Source: Planctomycetota bacterium
Lineage (GTDB): Bacteria; Planctomycetota; Phycisphaerae; Sedimentisphaerales; Anaerohalosphaeraceae
Assembly: GCA_003644175.1 (NCBI GenBank)
Contig: QNBS01000144.1
Coordinates: 1-6,122, forward strand
Length of the DNA stretch: 6,122 nucleotides
Direction: 5' to 3'
Part shown: one piece after another, positions 1-5,450 of the stretch
How the letters are laid out: every line of letters begins with the position of its first letter
How positions within the stretch are numbered: position 1 is the first letter of the stretch
The notes under the pieces: generated by a model
The model's input: the letters and a program-made list of their open reading frames with translations, nothing else
The model's database searches: none
Told to the model about the DNA's origin: nothing
Made by a program: the position numbers and the translations under genes

Positions 1-172
1 CGACAATGCCCTCAAAGCCAGCAAACAAGCCTCCCAGAACACCATCACCATGCTGGCCCAGATCAGCGACCAGGAGAAGCAATATAACAAACAGATACAG
101 GACCTCCATGCGAAGATCAAAGAGTTGACCGACAAACTCAATTCCGCCGGCTCCGTAGCACCGAACCCGTAG
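1..172 (+). CDS. C-terminal end of a coiled-coil protein (partial)
   Basis: The frame starting at base 2 is open for 56 codons to a TAG at 170-172, while the other two plus-strand frames are closed by stops within this stretch. The translation is rich in Gln, Lys, Asp and Ala. It contains a heptad-like run (MLAQISDQEKQ, then IQDLHAKIKELTDKL) typical of an alpha-helical coiled coil, and ends in a short Ser/Gly/Pro tail (NSAGSVAPNP). The N-terminus lies outside the window, so start, length and function cannot be judged. It could be the end of a structural, secretion-related or envelope protein. It runs convergently towards the oxidoreductase gene, with an 80-base gap between the two stop codons. 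Confidence 0.6.
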   Translation, partial: DNALKASKQASQNTITMLAQISDQEKQYNKQIQDLHAKIKELTDKLNSAGSVAPNP

Positions 173-176
173 ACCG

Positions 177-199
177 AGCCTGACACGACTGACCAGGCT
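177..199. terminator. Inverted repeat between convergent genes, weak bidirectional terminator candidate
   Basis: AGCCTG at 177-182 is the exact reverse complement of CAGGCT at 194-199, giving a 6-bp stem with an 11-base loop. It begins four bases after the plus-strand stop codon and lies about 55 bases beyond the stop of the opposing oxidoreductase gene. That is where a shared terminator would be expected. No T-tract follows the stem on either strand, so it is not a canonical Rho-independent terminator and may be chance. Confidence 0.25.
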
Positions 200-252
200 G
201 AACGCATGGCGCAACCTGTCCCGCTATGTGTATAGCCTCCCCGCCGGCGCTT

Positions 253-1596
253 TTACAGAGTCCAGCCTTTTCGCATGGGCGGATTGATCAGTGCATTGGC
301 TTCGGCGCTGTTGGTAAACCGCATATCGGCGCCATCCCACTCGAGCTTTTGGCCCAACAGTTGCATTCCGATGATACCCAGCCGCGCAATCTCCGTCAGC
401 GGCCCGCCGAAATCAAAATTCGACGCCGCCTGCCTGCCGTTCTTAATCGAATCGAGCCAGTCGTTATGATGGCCCTTCACGCGCCGAATCGTCCGGTCCG
501 GCTGTTTGTACTCCTGCATCTTCTTCTCAGGAATAATCCGAACACCGCCGGCGCCGTGCGAGCCGTACATAATGGTCCCCTTCGTACCGTACACCACCGC
601 ACCGGTTCCGACAACCTTTCTGCCCTCTTCCAGGTCGGCCGGTCGCGAAAGCTCAGCACCGGCGCCGTGCCACAACAGTTTCACCGGGCCGCGATTGCCC
701 TTCGCCGCAAACTCGAACGTAACCACCGACCATGACGGGAAGGTATCTGCGTGCTTCTTCGGATCGTAGTCCTTCGCCCGGGCCCAAATCGTCGTAGGCG
801 AACCCAGATCCAGCGCCCAGAACACCGGATCGACAACATGACATACCCAGTCGCCGATTGTGCCCGATCCGAACGGCATCCAGCCCCGCCAACTGCCCGG
901 CAGGTACATCGGATTGTACGCCCGCATCTTCGCCGGGCCGACCCACAGGTCCCAGTCTAATTCCTTGGGGATATCGTGCTTCTCGCTGCGCCTGGGCAAC
1001 TGGTTGATCTTGCAGTGGTTGGCGCCGCACCGGGCGTGGATCTCAGTCACATCCCCGATCGCGCCGTCCCACACCCATTCGCAGAACAGCCGAATCGTAT
1101 TGGACGAATGCCCCTGGTTGCCCAACTGCGTCACCACCTTCTGCTTGCGGGCCTCCTGCATGATCTCGCGAATCTCATAAATCGAATGCGCCAGCGGCTT
1201 CTCGCAAAACACGTGCTTGCCCCGCTTAAGCGCCGCCATCACCGCAACCGCATGAGTATGATCCGGTGTCGAGACACATACCGCGTCGATATCCTTGGCC
1301 ATCTTGTCGAACATCTTGCGGAAATCCGTAAACCGCCTGGCCTTGGGAAATTTCTCGAACGCCTTACCGGCCCGCCGCGTATCCACATCGCAAAGCGCAA
1401 CCGTATTCTCACCCGCACAACCCCCTAACTGGGCGCCTCCGCGTCCGCCGATCCCGATGTGGGCAATATTCAATTTTTCGCTGGGCGGCACAAACGCCGG
1501 CCCGCCCAACACATGCCGCGGCACCAACGTAAACGCAGCAACGGCGCCGGTCGCTGCGCCAATAAACCGACGCCTCGAAAGCCCCTGTTTTGTCAT
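253..1596 (-). CDS. Tat-exported Gfo/Idh/MocA family oxidoreductase
   Basis: A predicted 447-residue NAD(P)-dependent sugar or polyol dehydrogenase of the Gfo/Idh/MocA family. The N-terminus is a twin-arginine signal: SRRRFIG at residues 7-13, then a hydrophobic stretch to about residue 26. The Rossmann domain follows, with IGIGGRG at 47-53, an acidic CDVD at 69-72 after the second strand, STPDHTH at 109-115, and the family's EKP at 132-134 with LAHS after it. The C-terminal half is the alpha/beta substrate domain and includes HHNDW at 376-380. I chose the ATG at 1596 over the in-frame GTG at 1602 because AGGA sits 9 bases before the ATG but only 3 before the GTG. The gene begins 18 bases after the symporter stop codon, so the two are probably cotranscribed. 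Substrate cannot be assigned. Zymomonas glucose-fructose oxidoreductase is the known precedent for Tat export of this fold with bound cofactor. Family call is firm, export likely. Confidence 0.93.
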   Translation of the reverse strand: MTKQGLSRRRFIGAATGAVAAFTLVPRHVLGGPAFVPPSEKLNIAHIGIGGRGGAQLGGCAGENTVALCDVDTRRAGKAFEKFPKARRFTDFRKMFDKMAKDIDAVCVSTPDHTHAVAVMAALKRGKHVFCEKPLAHSIYEIREIMQEARKQKVVTQLGNQGHSSNTIRLFCEWVWDGAIGDVTEIHARCGANHCKINQLPRRSEKHDIPKELDWDLWVGPAKMRAYNPMYLPGSWRGWMPFGSGTIGDWVCHVVDPVFWALDLGSPTTIWARAKDYDPKKHADTFPSWSVVTFEFAAKGNRGPVKLLWHGAGAELSRPADLEEGRKVVGTGAVVYGTKGTIMYGSHGAGGVRIIPEKKMQEYKQPDRTIRRVKGHHNDWLDSIKNGRQAASNFDFGGPLTEIARLGIIGMQLLGQKLEWDGADMRFTNSAEANALINPPMRKGWTL

Positions 1597-1614
1597 AACC
1601 ACTTTTCCTGTAAT

Positions 1615-3306
1615 CTATCTGAGCCAAACCGAAAAATACACATACATCGCCAGGACCAGTCCTAACACAACGATTGTACCAAATACGTCAACAAAATTCC
1701 AGCTTGCACGATTTTGGCGTTTCTGCTCCGCCGTCGCCGTCGCATACGTCAGCCCGACAATCTGCTCAGCGGATGGTCTTTCCGTCAGCAGCGAGACCAC
1801 TACGATCACGACAACACTTATCGCCGACAGGACGCCGGAGGCATAGAGGAAGTTGAATTTGCCCACCGCCGCAAGCCACGGCAGATTCGTCAGGTAGCCG
1901 GCCCCTTCGCAGGCCTGTATCGTCAGCTTCGCCATGCCCGCAATAAAGCCGATCCCTAATCCGGCGACGGCGCCTTTGGCGTTCATTCGCTTCCAGAACA
2001 GCCCTAACAGGAACACAGCCGTAATCGGCGGAGCAAGATAGCCCTGCACGCTCTGCAGGTAGAGGTACAGGCCTCCCTCGCCGATGTAGTGCATGACCGG
2101 AATCCACGCCATTCCGAGCACGACGACGACGCCTGTGGCTACTCGCCCTACGGTCACCAGGTGGCGCTCCGAACGACCGGGGCATATCTTTTCGTAGATA
2201 TCGATCGTAAACAGCGATGCCGACGAATTAAACAGCGATGACAGCGAACTCATCAGTGCAGCCAACAGTCCTCCCACCACCAGACCGCGCAGACCCGGCG
2301 GCAGCAGCGTTGTCACCATCGTCGGAAATACCATGTCGCCTTTGAGCGTGCTGTCGGCTGCAAGCGGGATGTCAAGCTCGCCCTGCTTGTAGAGTGCGTA
2401 TCCGATCATCCCCGGGACGAGGAATATCAGCACCGGCCAGACCTTGAGGAACGCGCCCCAGATCGCCCCGCGCCTTGCCGATCGCAGGCTCTTCGCCGCC
2501 AGGGTCCGCTGCACGATGTATTGATCCGTACACCAGTACCATATCCCGATAATCGGTGATGCAATGAGGATGCCCAACCAGGGAAAATCCGGGTCGGAAA
2601 GCGGTCGCCACAACGCAAACTGCGCGGCGTCGGCCTTGCAGATGGAGACGAGATTGCCCCATCCGCCCAAGAGTTTCAGCCCGAAAAACGTGATAAAAAA
2701 CGAACCCAAAAGCAAAATAATTGCCTGTGCCGAGTCCGTATAGAGCACCGCCCGCAATCCGCCAAAGACAGTGTATATACCGGTGAGAATCACTGTTAGA
2801 AACGCGCCTACCCAAAAGGGACCGTAGGTTGTGCCCAACAGCGTGATCTGAATGTCGGGCAGCAGAGTCTGAAACACCAGCGCGCCGGCGTACACCGTTA
2901 CCGAGACCTTGGTAAACACATACGCAACCAGCGACACCACCGACAGCATCCATCGCGCCGTCGGGCTGAAACGTCGTTCGAGAAACTCCGGCATCGTAAA
3001 CACGCGCGAGCGGTAATAAAACGGCACAAAAATCCACGCTAACATAATCATCACCCACGCATGAAGTTCCCAGTGCGCCATCGCCATACCGGTCGAAGCC
3101 CCCTGGCCGCTTAGCCCCACGATGTGCTCCGAGCCGATATTGGACGCAAAAAGCGACGCCCCCACCGCAAACCAGCCGATGTTGCGCCCGGCAAGAAAAT
3201 AATCCTCCGACGTATTCTGCCGCTTCGACGACCACCACACAACCGCCCCTAATCCCAGAAAGTACAGCCCGATTACCGCCCAGTCCCATCCCTCTAAACC
3301 ATTCAT
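1615..3306 (-). CDS. SSS/SGLT-family sodium:sugar symporter
   Basis: A 563-residue inner-membrane sodium/solute symporter of the SGLT branch, with many hydrophobic segments in the LeuT-like arrangement. Key stretches are EDYFLAGRNIGW (34-45), GASLFASNIGSEHIVGL (49-65), TMPEFLERRF (104-113), GGLRAVLYTD (182-191), IWYWCTDQYIVQRTLAAK (255-272), LAALMSSLSSLFNSS (348-362) and YLQSVQGYLAPPI (416-428). Aligned by eye with human SGLT1, the sugar-site residues Asn78, His83, Glu102, Tyr290, Trp291 and Gln457 fall on Asn56, His61, Glu80, Tyr257, Trp258 and Gln418. The Na2 serines correspond to Ser353 and Ser354. Sodium-driven uptake of a hexose-like sugar is therefore likely, though the exact sugar is unknown. 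I chose the ATG at 3306 because AAGGA lies 6 bases upstream; an in-frame GTG at 3321 lacks this. The gene leads a two-gene operon with the dehydrogenase and has inverted repeats just upstream. Confidence 0.93.
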   Translation of the reverse strand: MNGLEGWDWAVIGLYFLGLGAVVWWSSKRQNTSEDYFLAGRNIGWFAVGASLFASNIGSEHIVGLSGQGASTGMAMAHWELHAWVMIMLAWIFVPFYYRSRVFTMPEFLERRFSPTARWMLSVVSLVAYVFTKVSVTVYAGALVFQTLLPDIQITLLGTTYGPFWVGAFLTVILTGIYTVFGGLRAVLYTDSAQAIILLLGSFFITFFGLKLLGGWGNLVSICKADAAQFALWRPLSDPDFPWLGILIASPIIGIWYWCTDQYIVQRTLAAKSLRSARRGAIWGAFLKVWPVLIFLVPGMIGYALYKQGELDIPLAADSTLKGDMVFPTMVTTLLPPGLRGLVVGGLLAALMSSLSSLFNSSASLFTIDIYEKICPGRSERHLVTVGRVATGVVVVLGMAWIPVMHYIGEGGLYLYLQSVQGYLAPPITAVFLLGLFWKRMNAKGAVAGLGIGFIAGMAKLTIQACEGAGYLTNLPWLAAVGKFNFLYASGVLSAISVVVIVVVSLLTERPSAEQIVGLTYATATAEQKRQNRASWNFVDVFGTIVVLGLVLAMYVYFSVWLR

Positions 3307-3337
3307 CCTGAGTCCTTTCACTGACTGTCAAAAAGCC

Positions 3338-3502
3338 TTCTGCAAAATTGCGGTTTGGCATGCATTACTTAAGAAAATCATTTTTTCGATTTTCTTATGT
3401 AATCACCTGACGTATCGTAATAATATAACTTAACTCTGAGAAAAGAAAAAAGAGTGTCGCCTTTTCTTTTCCAAAAACATGTCAAATCGCAATTTTGCAG
3501 AA
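3338..3502. repeat. 165-bp unit bounded by 25-bp inverted repeats
   Basis: The segments 3338-3362 and 3478-3502 are reverse complements with only two mismatches in 25 positions. The outermost 15 bases (TTCTGCAAAATTGCG and its complement) are perfect. The enclosed 115 bases are AT-rich and contain a separate palindrome at 3364-3403. Two readings are possible. One is terminal inverted repeats of a small non-autonomous mobile element. The other is a pair of operator sites for a regulator of the symporter operon, the near one about 30 bases from the symporter start codon. A similar word, CTGTCAAAA, flanks the unit on both sides (3325-3333 and 3511-3519), but it does not abut the repeats as a clean target duplication would. 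Confidence 0.65.
3364..3403. promoter_or_regulatory. 40-bp AT-rich palindrome upstream of the symporter
   Basis: Arms 3364-3379 and 3388-3403 are reverse complements at 15 of 16 positions (only the 3369/3398 pair fails), around an 8-base centre. The core arms are TAAGAAAATC and GATTTTCTTA. The palindrome lies 58 bases before the symporter start codon, inside the unit bounded by inverted repeats. As DNA it could be an operator for a dimeric regulator. As RNA it would form a stable AT-rich hairpin in the symporter leader. No T-tract follows, so it is not an ordinary terminator. Confidence 0.55.
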
Positions 3503-3583
3503 CTCCCTGCCTGTCAAAACGCAAAAACGCACAAGACGCCCTGCACAATAAGAAAAAGCGGCGCCATTGGCATAAGAAGCGGC

Positions 3584-3612
3584 ATTGTCCCCCCAAAACC
3601 AGCCAATTGCAA
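3584..3612 (-). promoter_or_regulatory. Candidate sigma-70-type promoter for the symporter operon
   Basis: On the minus strand TTGCAA (3612-3607) is followed after exactly 17 bases by GACAAT (3589-3584). Each hexamer matches four of six consensus bases. It lies after the csrA terminator and about 280 bases before the symporter start, so a transcript from it would have a long leader carrying the inverted repeats and palindrome. A match this loose is common by chance. An AT-rich TATATT-like sequence nearer the gene (about 3420-3430) is an alternative. Confidence 0.3.
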
Positions 3613-3696
3613 GCACTTTATCGCCTCCCCCAAACCCTCTTTTCCCGTACACTCGACCCCGCGTGGTCGCCCTTGCCCGCCGCGGTATATGCGCAT

Positions 3697-3718
3697 AAAA
3701 AAAAGCCCCTCTCAGGGC
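3697..3718 (-). terminator. Rho-independent terminator downstream of csrA
   Basis: Read on the minus strand, GCCCT and AGGGGC form a short GC-rich stem with one bulged base (3718-3705), followed at once by eight T residues (3704-3697). It lies about 70 bases after the csrA stop codon, in the correct polarity to end a csrA transcript. Its upstream sequence can also pair elsewhere; see the structured element at 3705-3778. Confidence 0.75.
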
Positions 3719-3778
3719 GTAACTTGCACGGTCCCGGGACTCTCACCCGGGATTTGGCACACTACTTCTCCAGGGGGC
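3705..3778 (-). ncRNA. Structured csrA 3' region with a strong hairpin, function unknown
   Basis: A 7-bp perfect stem (3732-3738 with 3746-3752, containing CCCGGG on both sides) encloses a 7-base loop. The flanks 3772-3778 and 3705-3710 can pair as GCCCCCT with AGGGGC, closing a domain of about 74 bases. That outer helix uses the same bases as the terminator stem, so the two structures exclude each other, as in an attenuator. I do not recognise a named RNA family. The two-state idea is inference, and a simple 3' untranslated region is the plain alternative. Confidence 0.3.
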
Positions 3779-3785
3779 AGGCGGT

Positions 3786-4058
3786 TTAGTCGTCGGTTCC
3801 TGTCTTGTCTGGTGTGTGCGCTTCGGGCTTGGCTTCGGGTTCGCCTTCAGCACTCATCTTTTCGGCGGCGGCTTCGGCTGCTGCCTTTTCGGCCTTTTCA
3901 CGCTGGATCGCCTCGTAGATCTCCTTGCGATGGACCGAGATGCTCCTTGGGGCATTGATCCCCAGCCTCACCTTGTCCCCGCGAACGTCAACGATAGTGA
4001 CCTCAACGTCGTCGCCGATGATAATTGACTCATCCTTTTGTCTGCTTAAAACCAACAC
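3786..4058 (-). CDS. csrA: CsrA/RsmA carbon storage regulator with extended tail
   Basis: A 90-residue RNA-binding translational regulator. CsrA dimers bind GGA motifs in mRNA leaders and alter translation or stability. Residues 1-55 align without gaps with E. coli CsrA: VLVLSRQKDESIIIGDD (1-17), VTIVDVRGDKVRLGINAP (20-37) and SVHRKEIYEAIQREK (41-55). They include Leu4, Arg6 and Arg44, which correspond to RNA-binding positions. The start is GTG at 4058, with AAGGAG 6 bases upstream. The open frame continues further upstream, but only this start gives the normal CsrA N-terminus. The protein is longer than E. coli CsrA (61 residues) because of an Ala/Glu/Lys-rich tail from about 56 to 90 (AEKAAAEAAAEKMSAE onwards), probably helical then disordered. 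No fliW or flagellar gene is adjacent. Three GGA motifs in the leader suggest autoregulation. Confidence 0.95.
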   Translation of the reverse strand: MLVLSRQKDESIIIGDDVEVTIVDVRGDKVRLGINAPRSISVHRKEIYEAIQREKAEKAAAEAAAEKMSAEGEPEAKPEAHTPDKTGTDD

Positions 4059-4384
4059 GTTCGGCTCCTTCTCTTGCCGGTTTCCCGATCCAATCCGTCG
4101 AGTAAACCACCCCGACATTAGCCAACTTAACAATATATCCTGTTTTCAAACGCTTAAACCGCCGCTGTGACCGAAAGTCATTCCAGATTCTCACACTACG
4201 AATAGCGGCCTTTATCTTTTCGGCCATTTCTGAGGGTGCAAGCAATCGTTTTTCGTCTCTTTTTTCCGTAAAAGCGCAGTTATAGGACAGAAATCCCAGA
4301 ACTGCTTATCACTTATACGCTTACAAGCCCTAATAAGGGCAAAAAAAGAAGCGAAAAACTTCCGCGCTCCCCCATTTTCGAGCG
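4059..4384. other. 326-base gap: csrA leader and 3' end of the membrane-protein transcript
   Basis: No convincing gene is seen. A minus-strand frame from 4245 to 4030 would overlap the csrA start out of frame, and I regard it as chance. The region holds the csrA ribosome binding site (AAGGAG at 4070-4065), GGA motifs at 4089-4091 and 4094-4096, and a perfect small hairpin at 4327-4340 (GCCCT, loop AATA, AGGGC). TATAAC at 4284-4279 is a -10-like word for csrA, but no good -35 accompanies it. Confidence 0.6.
4065..4096 (-). promoter_or_regulatory. csrA leader with ribosome binding site and clustered GGA motifs
   Basis: On the minus strand the leader carries ACGGATTGGATCGGG followed by AAGGAG, the Shine-Dalgarno sequence, 6 bases before the GTG. 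The GGA triplets lie at 4096-4094, 4091-4089 and within the ribosome binding site at 4068-4066. CsrA is known in other bacteria to bind such motifs over its own initiation region, so negative autoregulation is plausible. GGA is a common triplet, so the support is modest. Confidence 0.4.
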
Positions 4385-5305
4385 TTACTCACCGTGTTTT
4401 CGCCAGTATACGTATTTTATCGCCAGCCAGTAGCCCGCCACAGACCCTATACCCGCAAAGGCCACCAACTGCAACGGCAAAATACCGCACACTGATCGAG
4501 CAAAAAACGCCTCCGGCCACGTCTGGAGCATGTGTTTGAGCACGTCGGCCTTGCCCGAAAGCCACATCGAGTAATAACCTATCCCACCGGCGGCAAGCGT
4601 AGGCCACACGTAACTAACATTAAGGACCCACTTTACGACATAAGCGGCTATCGCAAACGACACCACCACCGCAAACGCAACCTGCCCGCGCCCCGGCTGA
4701 CCCACCACGGTGCCCAATTCACTATCGAACATCCGCACGTCCTGGGCAAAGACACCTAATGCAAACTGCGCGATAACGACCGTCATAATCAGGGCCGTCG
4801 CCACGTTCAACACGTTGTGAGTATTGACATTGCCGATCTCGTAGTCGTCGACCGGCTTCTTCGCCTTTGCCAGTCTCTCGGCCGCCTTGACGCCGGCAAA
4901 TCCGGCCCCTACAACCGCCAGCCAGAACAATCCCTCCCACTTCATCACCGATAGCAGAGCCTGCCGCTGCACAATCGTCTCATCAATTCCAGGAGCCGTA
5001 TTTAATCGCAACAGCCCCGCCATATCCCCGGTCCTGAGCGCCCAAAACCCTAAGCCCGCCGGCGCCGCCAACACCCCGATTTCGGCGCCGTAAGGCCAGG
5101 CCGCGAAATAACCTATGACACCCGCACCAAATGCAATCGCTATGCAGATTGCCCCGTCAACGACACTAATGTCGCCGGCAATAATCGTGATCGCCCCTGC
5201 CGGCACGCTCGGTTCAATCAAAACCCACGCGCCAAGCCCAAGCAGCAGCACACCCGCCGCCATCGCGCCGGCAATCCGAAGTCTCATAAGCCACGTCAGT
5301 TCCAT
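4385..5305 (-). CDS. Unrecognised polytopic membrane protein
   Basis: A 306-residue protein that I cannot place in a known family. By eye it has about eight hydrophobic segments, near residues 10-30, 50-69, 74-90, 124-142, 166-187, 209-228, 233-250 and 274-297. A hydrophilic loop at 143-162 (AERLAKAKKPVDDYEIGNVN) separates the halves. Conserved-looking polar points include WPYGAE (70-75), VNTHNVLN (160-167) and a short basic C-terminus (YWRKHGE). The ATG at 5305 is supported by AAAGGG 6 bases upstream. The leader resembles a glycine riboswitch, so a transport or membrane role tied to glycine or amino-acid metabolism is possible, but that is inference from position only. Gly and Ala are very frequent, as in many transporters. 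No ATP-binding or catalytic motif is visible. Confidence 0.85.
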   Translation of the reverse strand: MELTWLMRLRIAGAMAAGVLLLGLGAWVLIEPSVPAGAITIIAGDISVVDGAICIAIAFGAGVIGYFAAWPYGAEIGVLAAPAGLGFWALRTGDMAGLLRLNTAPGIDETIVQRQALLSVMKWEGLFWLAVVGAGFAGVKAAERLAKAKKPVDDYEIGNVNTHNVLNVATALIMTVVIAQFALGVFAQDVRMFDSELGTVVGQPGRGQVAFAVVVSFAIAAYVVKWVLNVSYVWPTLAAGGIGYYSMWLSGKADVLKHMLQTWPEAFFARSVCGILPLQLVAFAGIGSVAGYWLAIKYVYWRKHGE

Positions 5306-5311
5306 CAGTTA

Positions 5312-5351
5312 CCCTTTCTGTGCCGCTGAGAGCCTACCAGTACCCACAAAG
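5312..5351 (-). promoter_or_regulatory. Possible expression platform masking the ribosome binding site
   Basis: On the minus strand CTTTGTG (5351-5345) can pair with CACAGAAAG (5322-5314) through a single bulged base. The second strand contains part of the Shine-Dalgarno sequence AAAGGG (5317-5312), which lies 6 bases before the ATG of the membrane-protein gene. Formation of this helix would hide the ribosome binding site, giving a translational switch downstream of the aptamer-like element. The pairing was found by eye and not scored thermodynamically. Confidence 0.4.
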
Positions 5352-5373
5352 CCGGTCAAGCAAATTCCACCGA

Positions 5374-5450
5374 CCCGCAAACATTTTACCTGAGAGTTCT
5401 ATGAAAGCTCCTCCGACAAGTCATTCCCTTGCGGCCCTCAACTCTGCAGA
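5374..5450 (-). promoter_or_regulatory. Glycine riboswitch-like aptamer
   Basis: On the minus strand the word AACTCTCAGGTAAAA (5398-5384) is identical to the conserved 3' core of the Vibrio cholerae glycine aptamer, as I recall it. Upstream at the expected distance is TCGGAGGAGC (5416-5407), close to the family's CCGAAGGAGC. Helices fit the family layout. P1 is TCTGC (5450-5446) with GCGGG (5378-5374), using two GU pairs. P2 is AGAGTT (5445-5440) with AACTCT (5398-5393). P3 is CAAG (5431-5428) with CTTG (5420-5417) around a 7-base loop. The element sits in sense orientation 69 bases before the membrane-protein start codon. A complete second aptamer is not seen, but a second CTCTCAG occurs at 5333-5327, which could be a remnant. 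The 5' side overlaps the last codons of the upstream gene. Family call is likely, ligand response untested. Confidence 0.65.

Larger units (their letters stand above)
3307..3785. other. 479-base intergenic region between csrA and the symporter
   Basis: No convincing gene is seen here. Short open frames exist (for example minus strand 3696-3514 and 3596-3378), but their composition is unlike protein and they lack good ribosome binding sites. From the csrA side, the region holds a structured csrA 3' region with a terminator, a possible promoter at 3584-3612, a pair of 25-bp inverted repeats bounding 3338-3502, and an AT-rich palindrome at 3364-3403. The last of these gives the symporter a complex upstream control region. 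Base composition shifts sharply to AT-rich between about 3364 and 3490. Confidence 0.7.

Noticed and set aside
226..735. Plus-strand open frame of 169 codons
   Set aside because: It is the antisense shadow of the well-supported oxidoreductase gene and has no ribosome binding site or domain.
3378..3596. Minus-strand open frame of 72 codons upstream of the symporter
   Set aside because: It crosses the inverted repeats and palindrome, its composition is unlike protein, and it has no homology signal I can see.
3705..3778. tRNA-like fold of about 74 bases
   Set aside because: The closing helix and 7-base loops recall a tRNA. However, there is no TTCRAAT T-loop, position 33 is not U on either strand, and no CCA-like end fits.
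4030..4245. Minus-strand open frame of 71 codons overlapping the start of csrA
   Set aside because: It overlaps csrA out of frame, has no clear ribosome binding site and no recognisable motif. It is better explained as the csrA leader.
4327..4340. Hairpin after the membrane-protein gene as a terminator
   Set aside because: On the minus strand the T-tract precedes the stem instead of following it, and on the plus strand the stem is followed by A residues, so the polarity is wrong for both.
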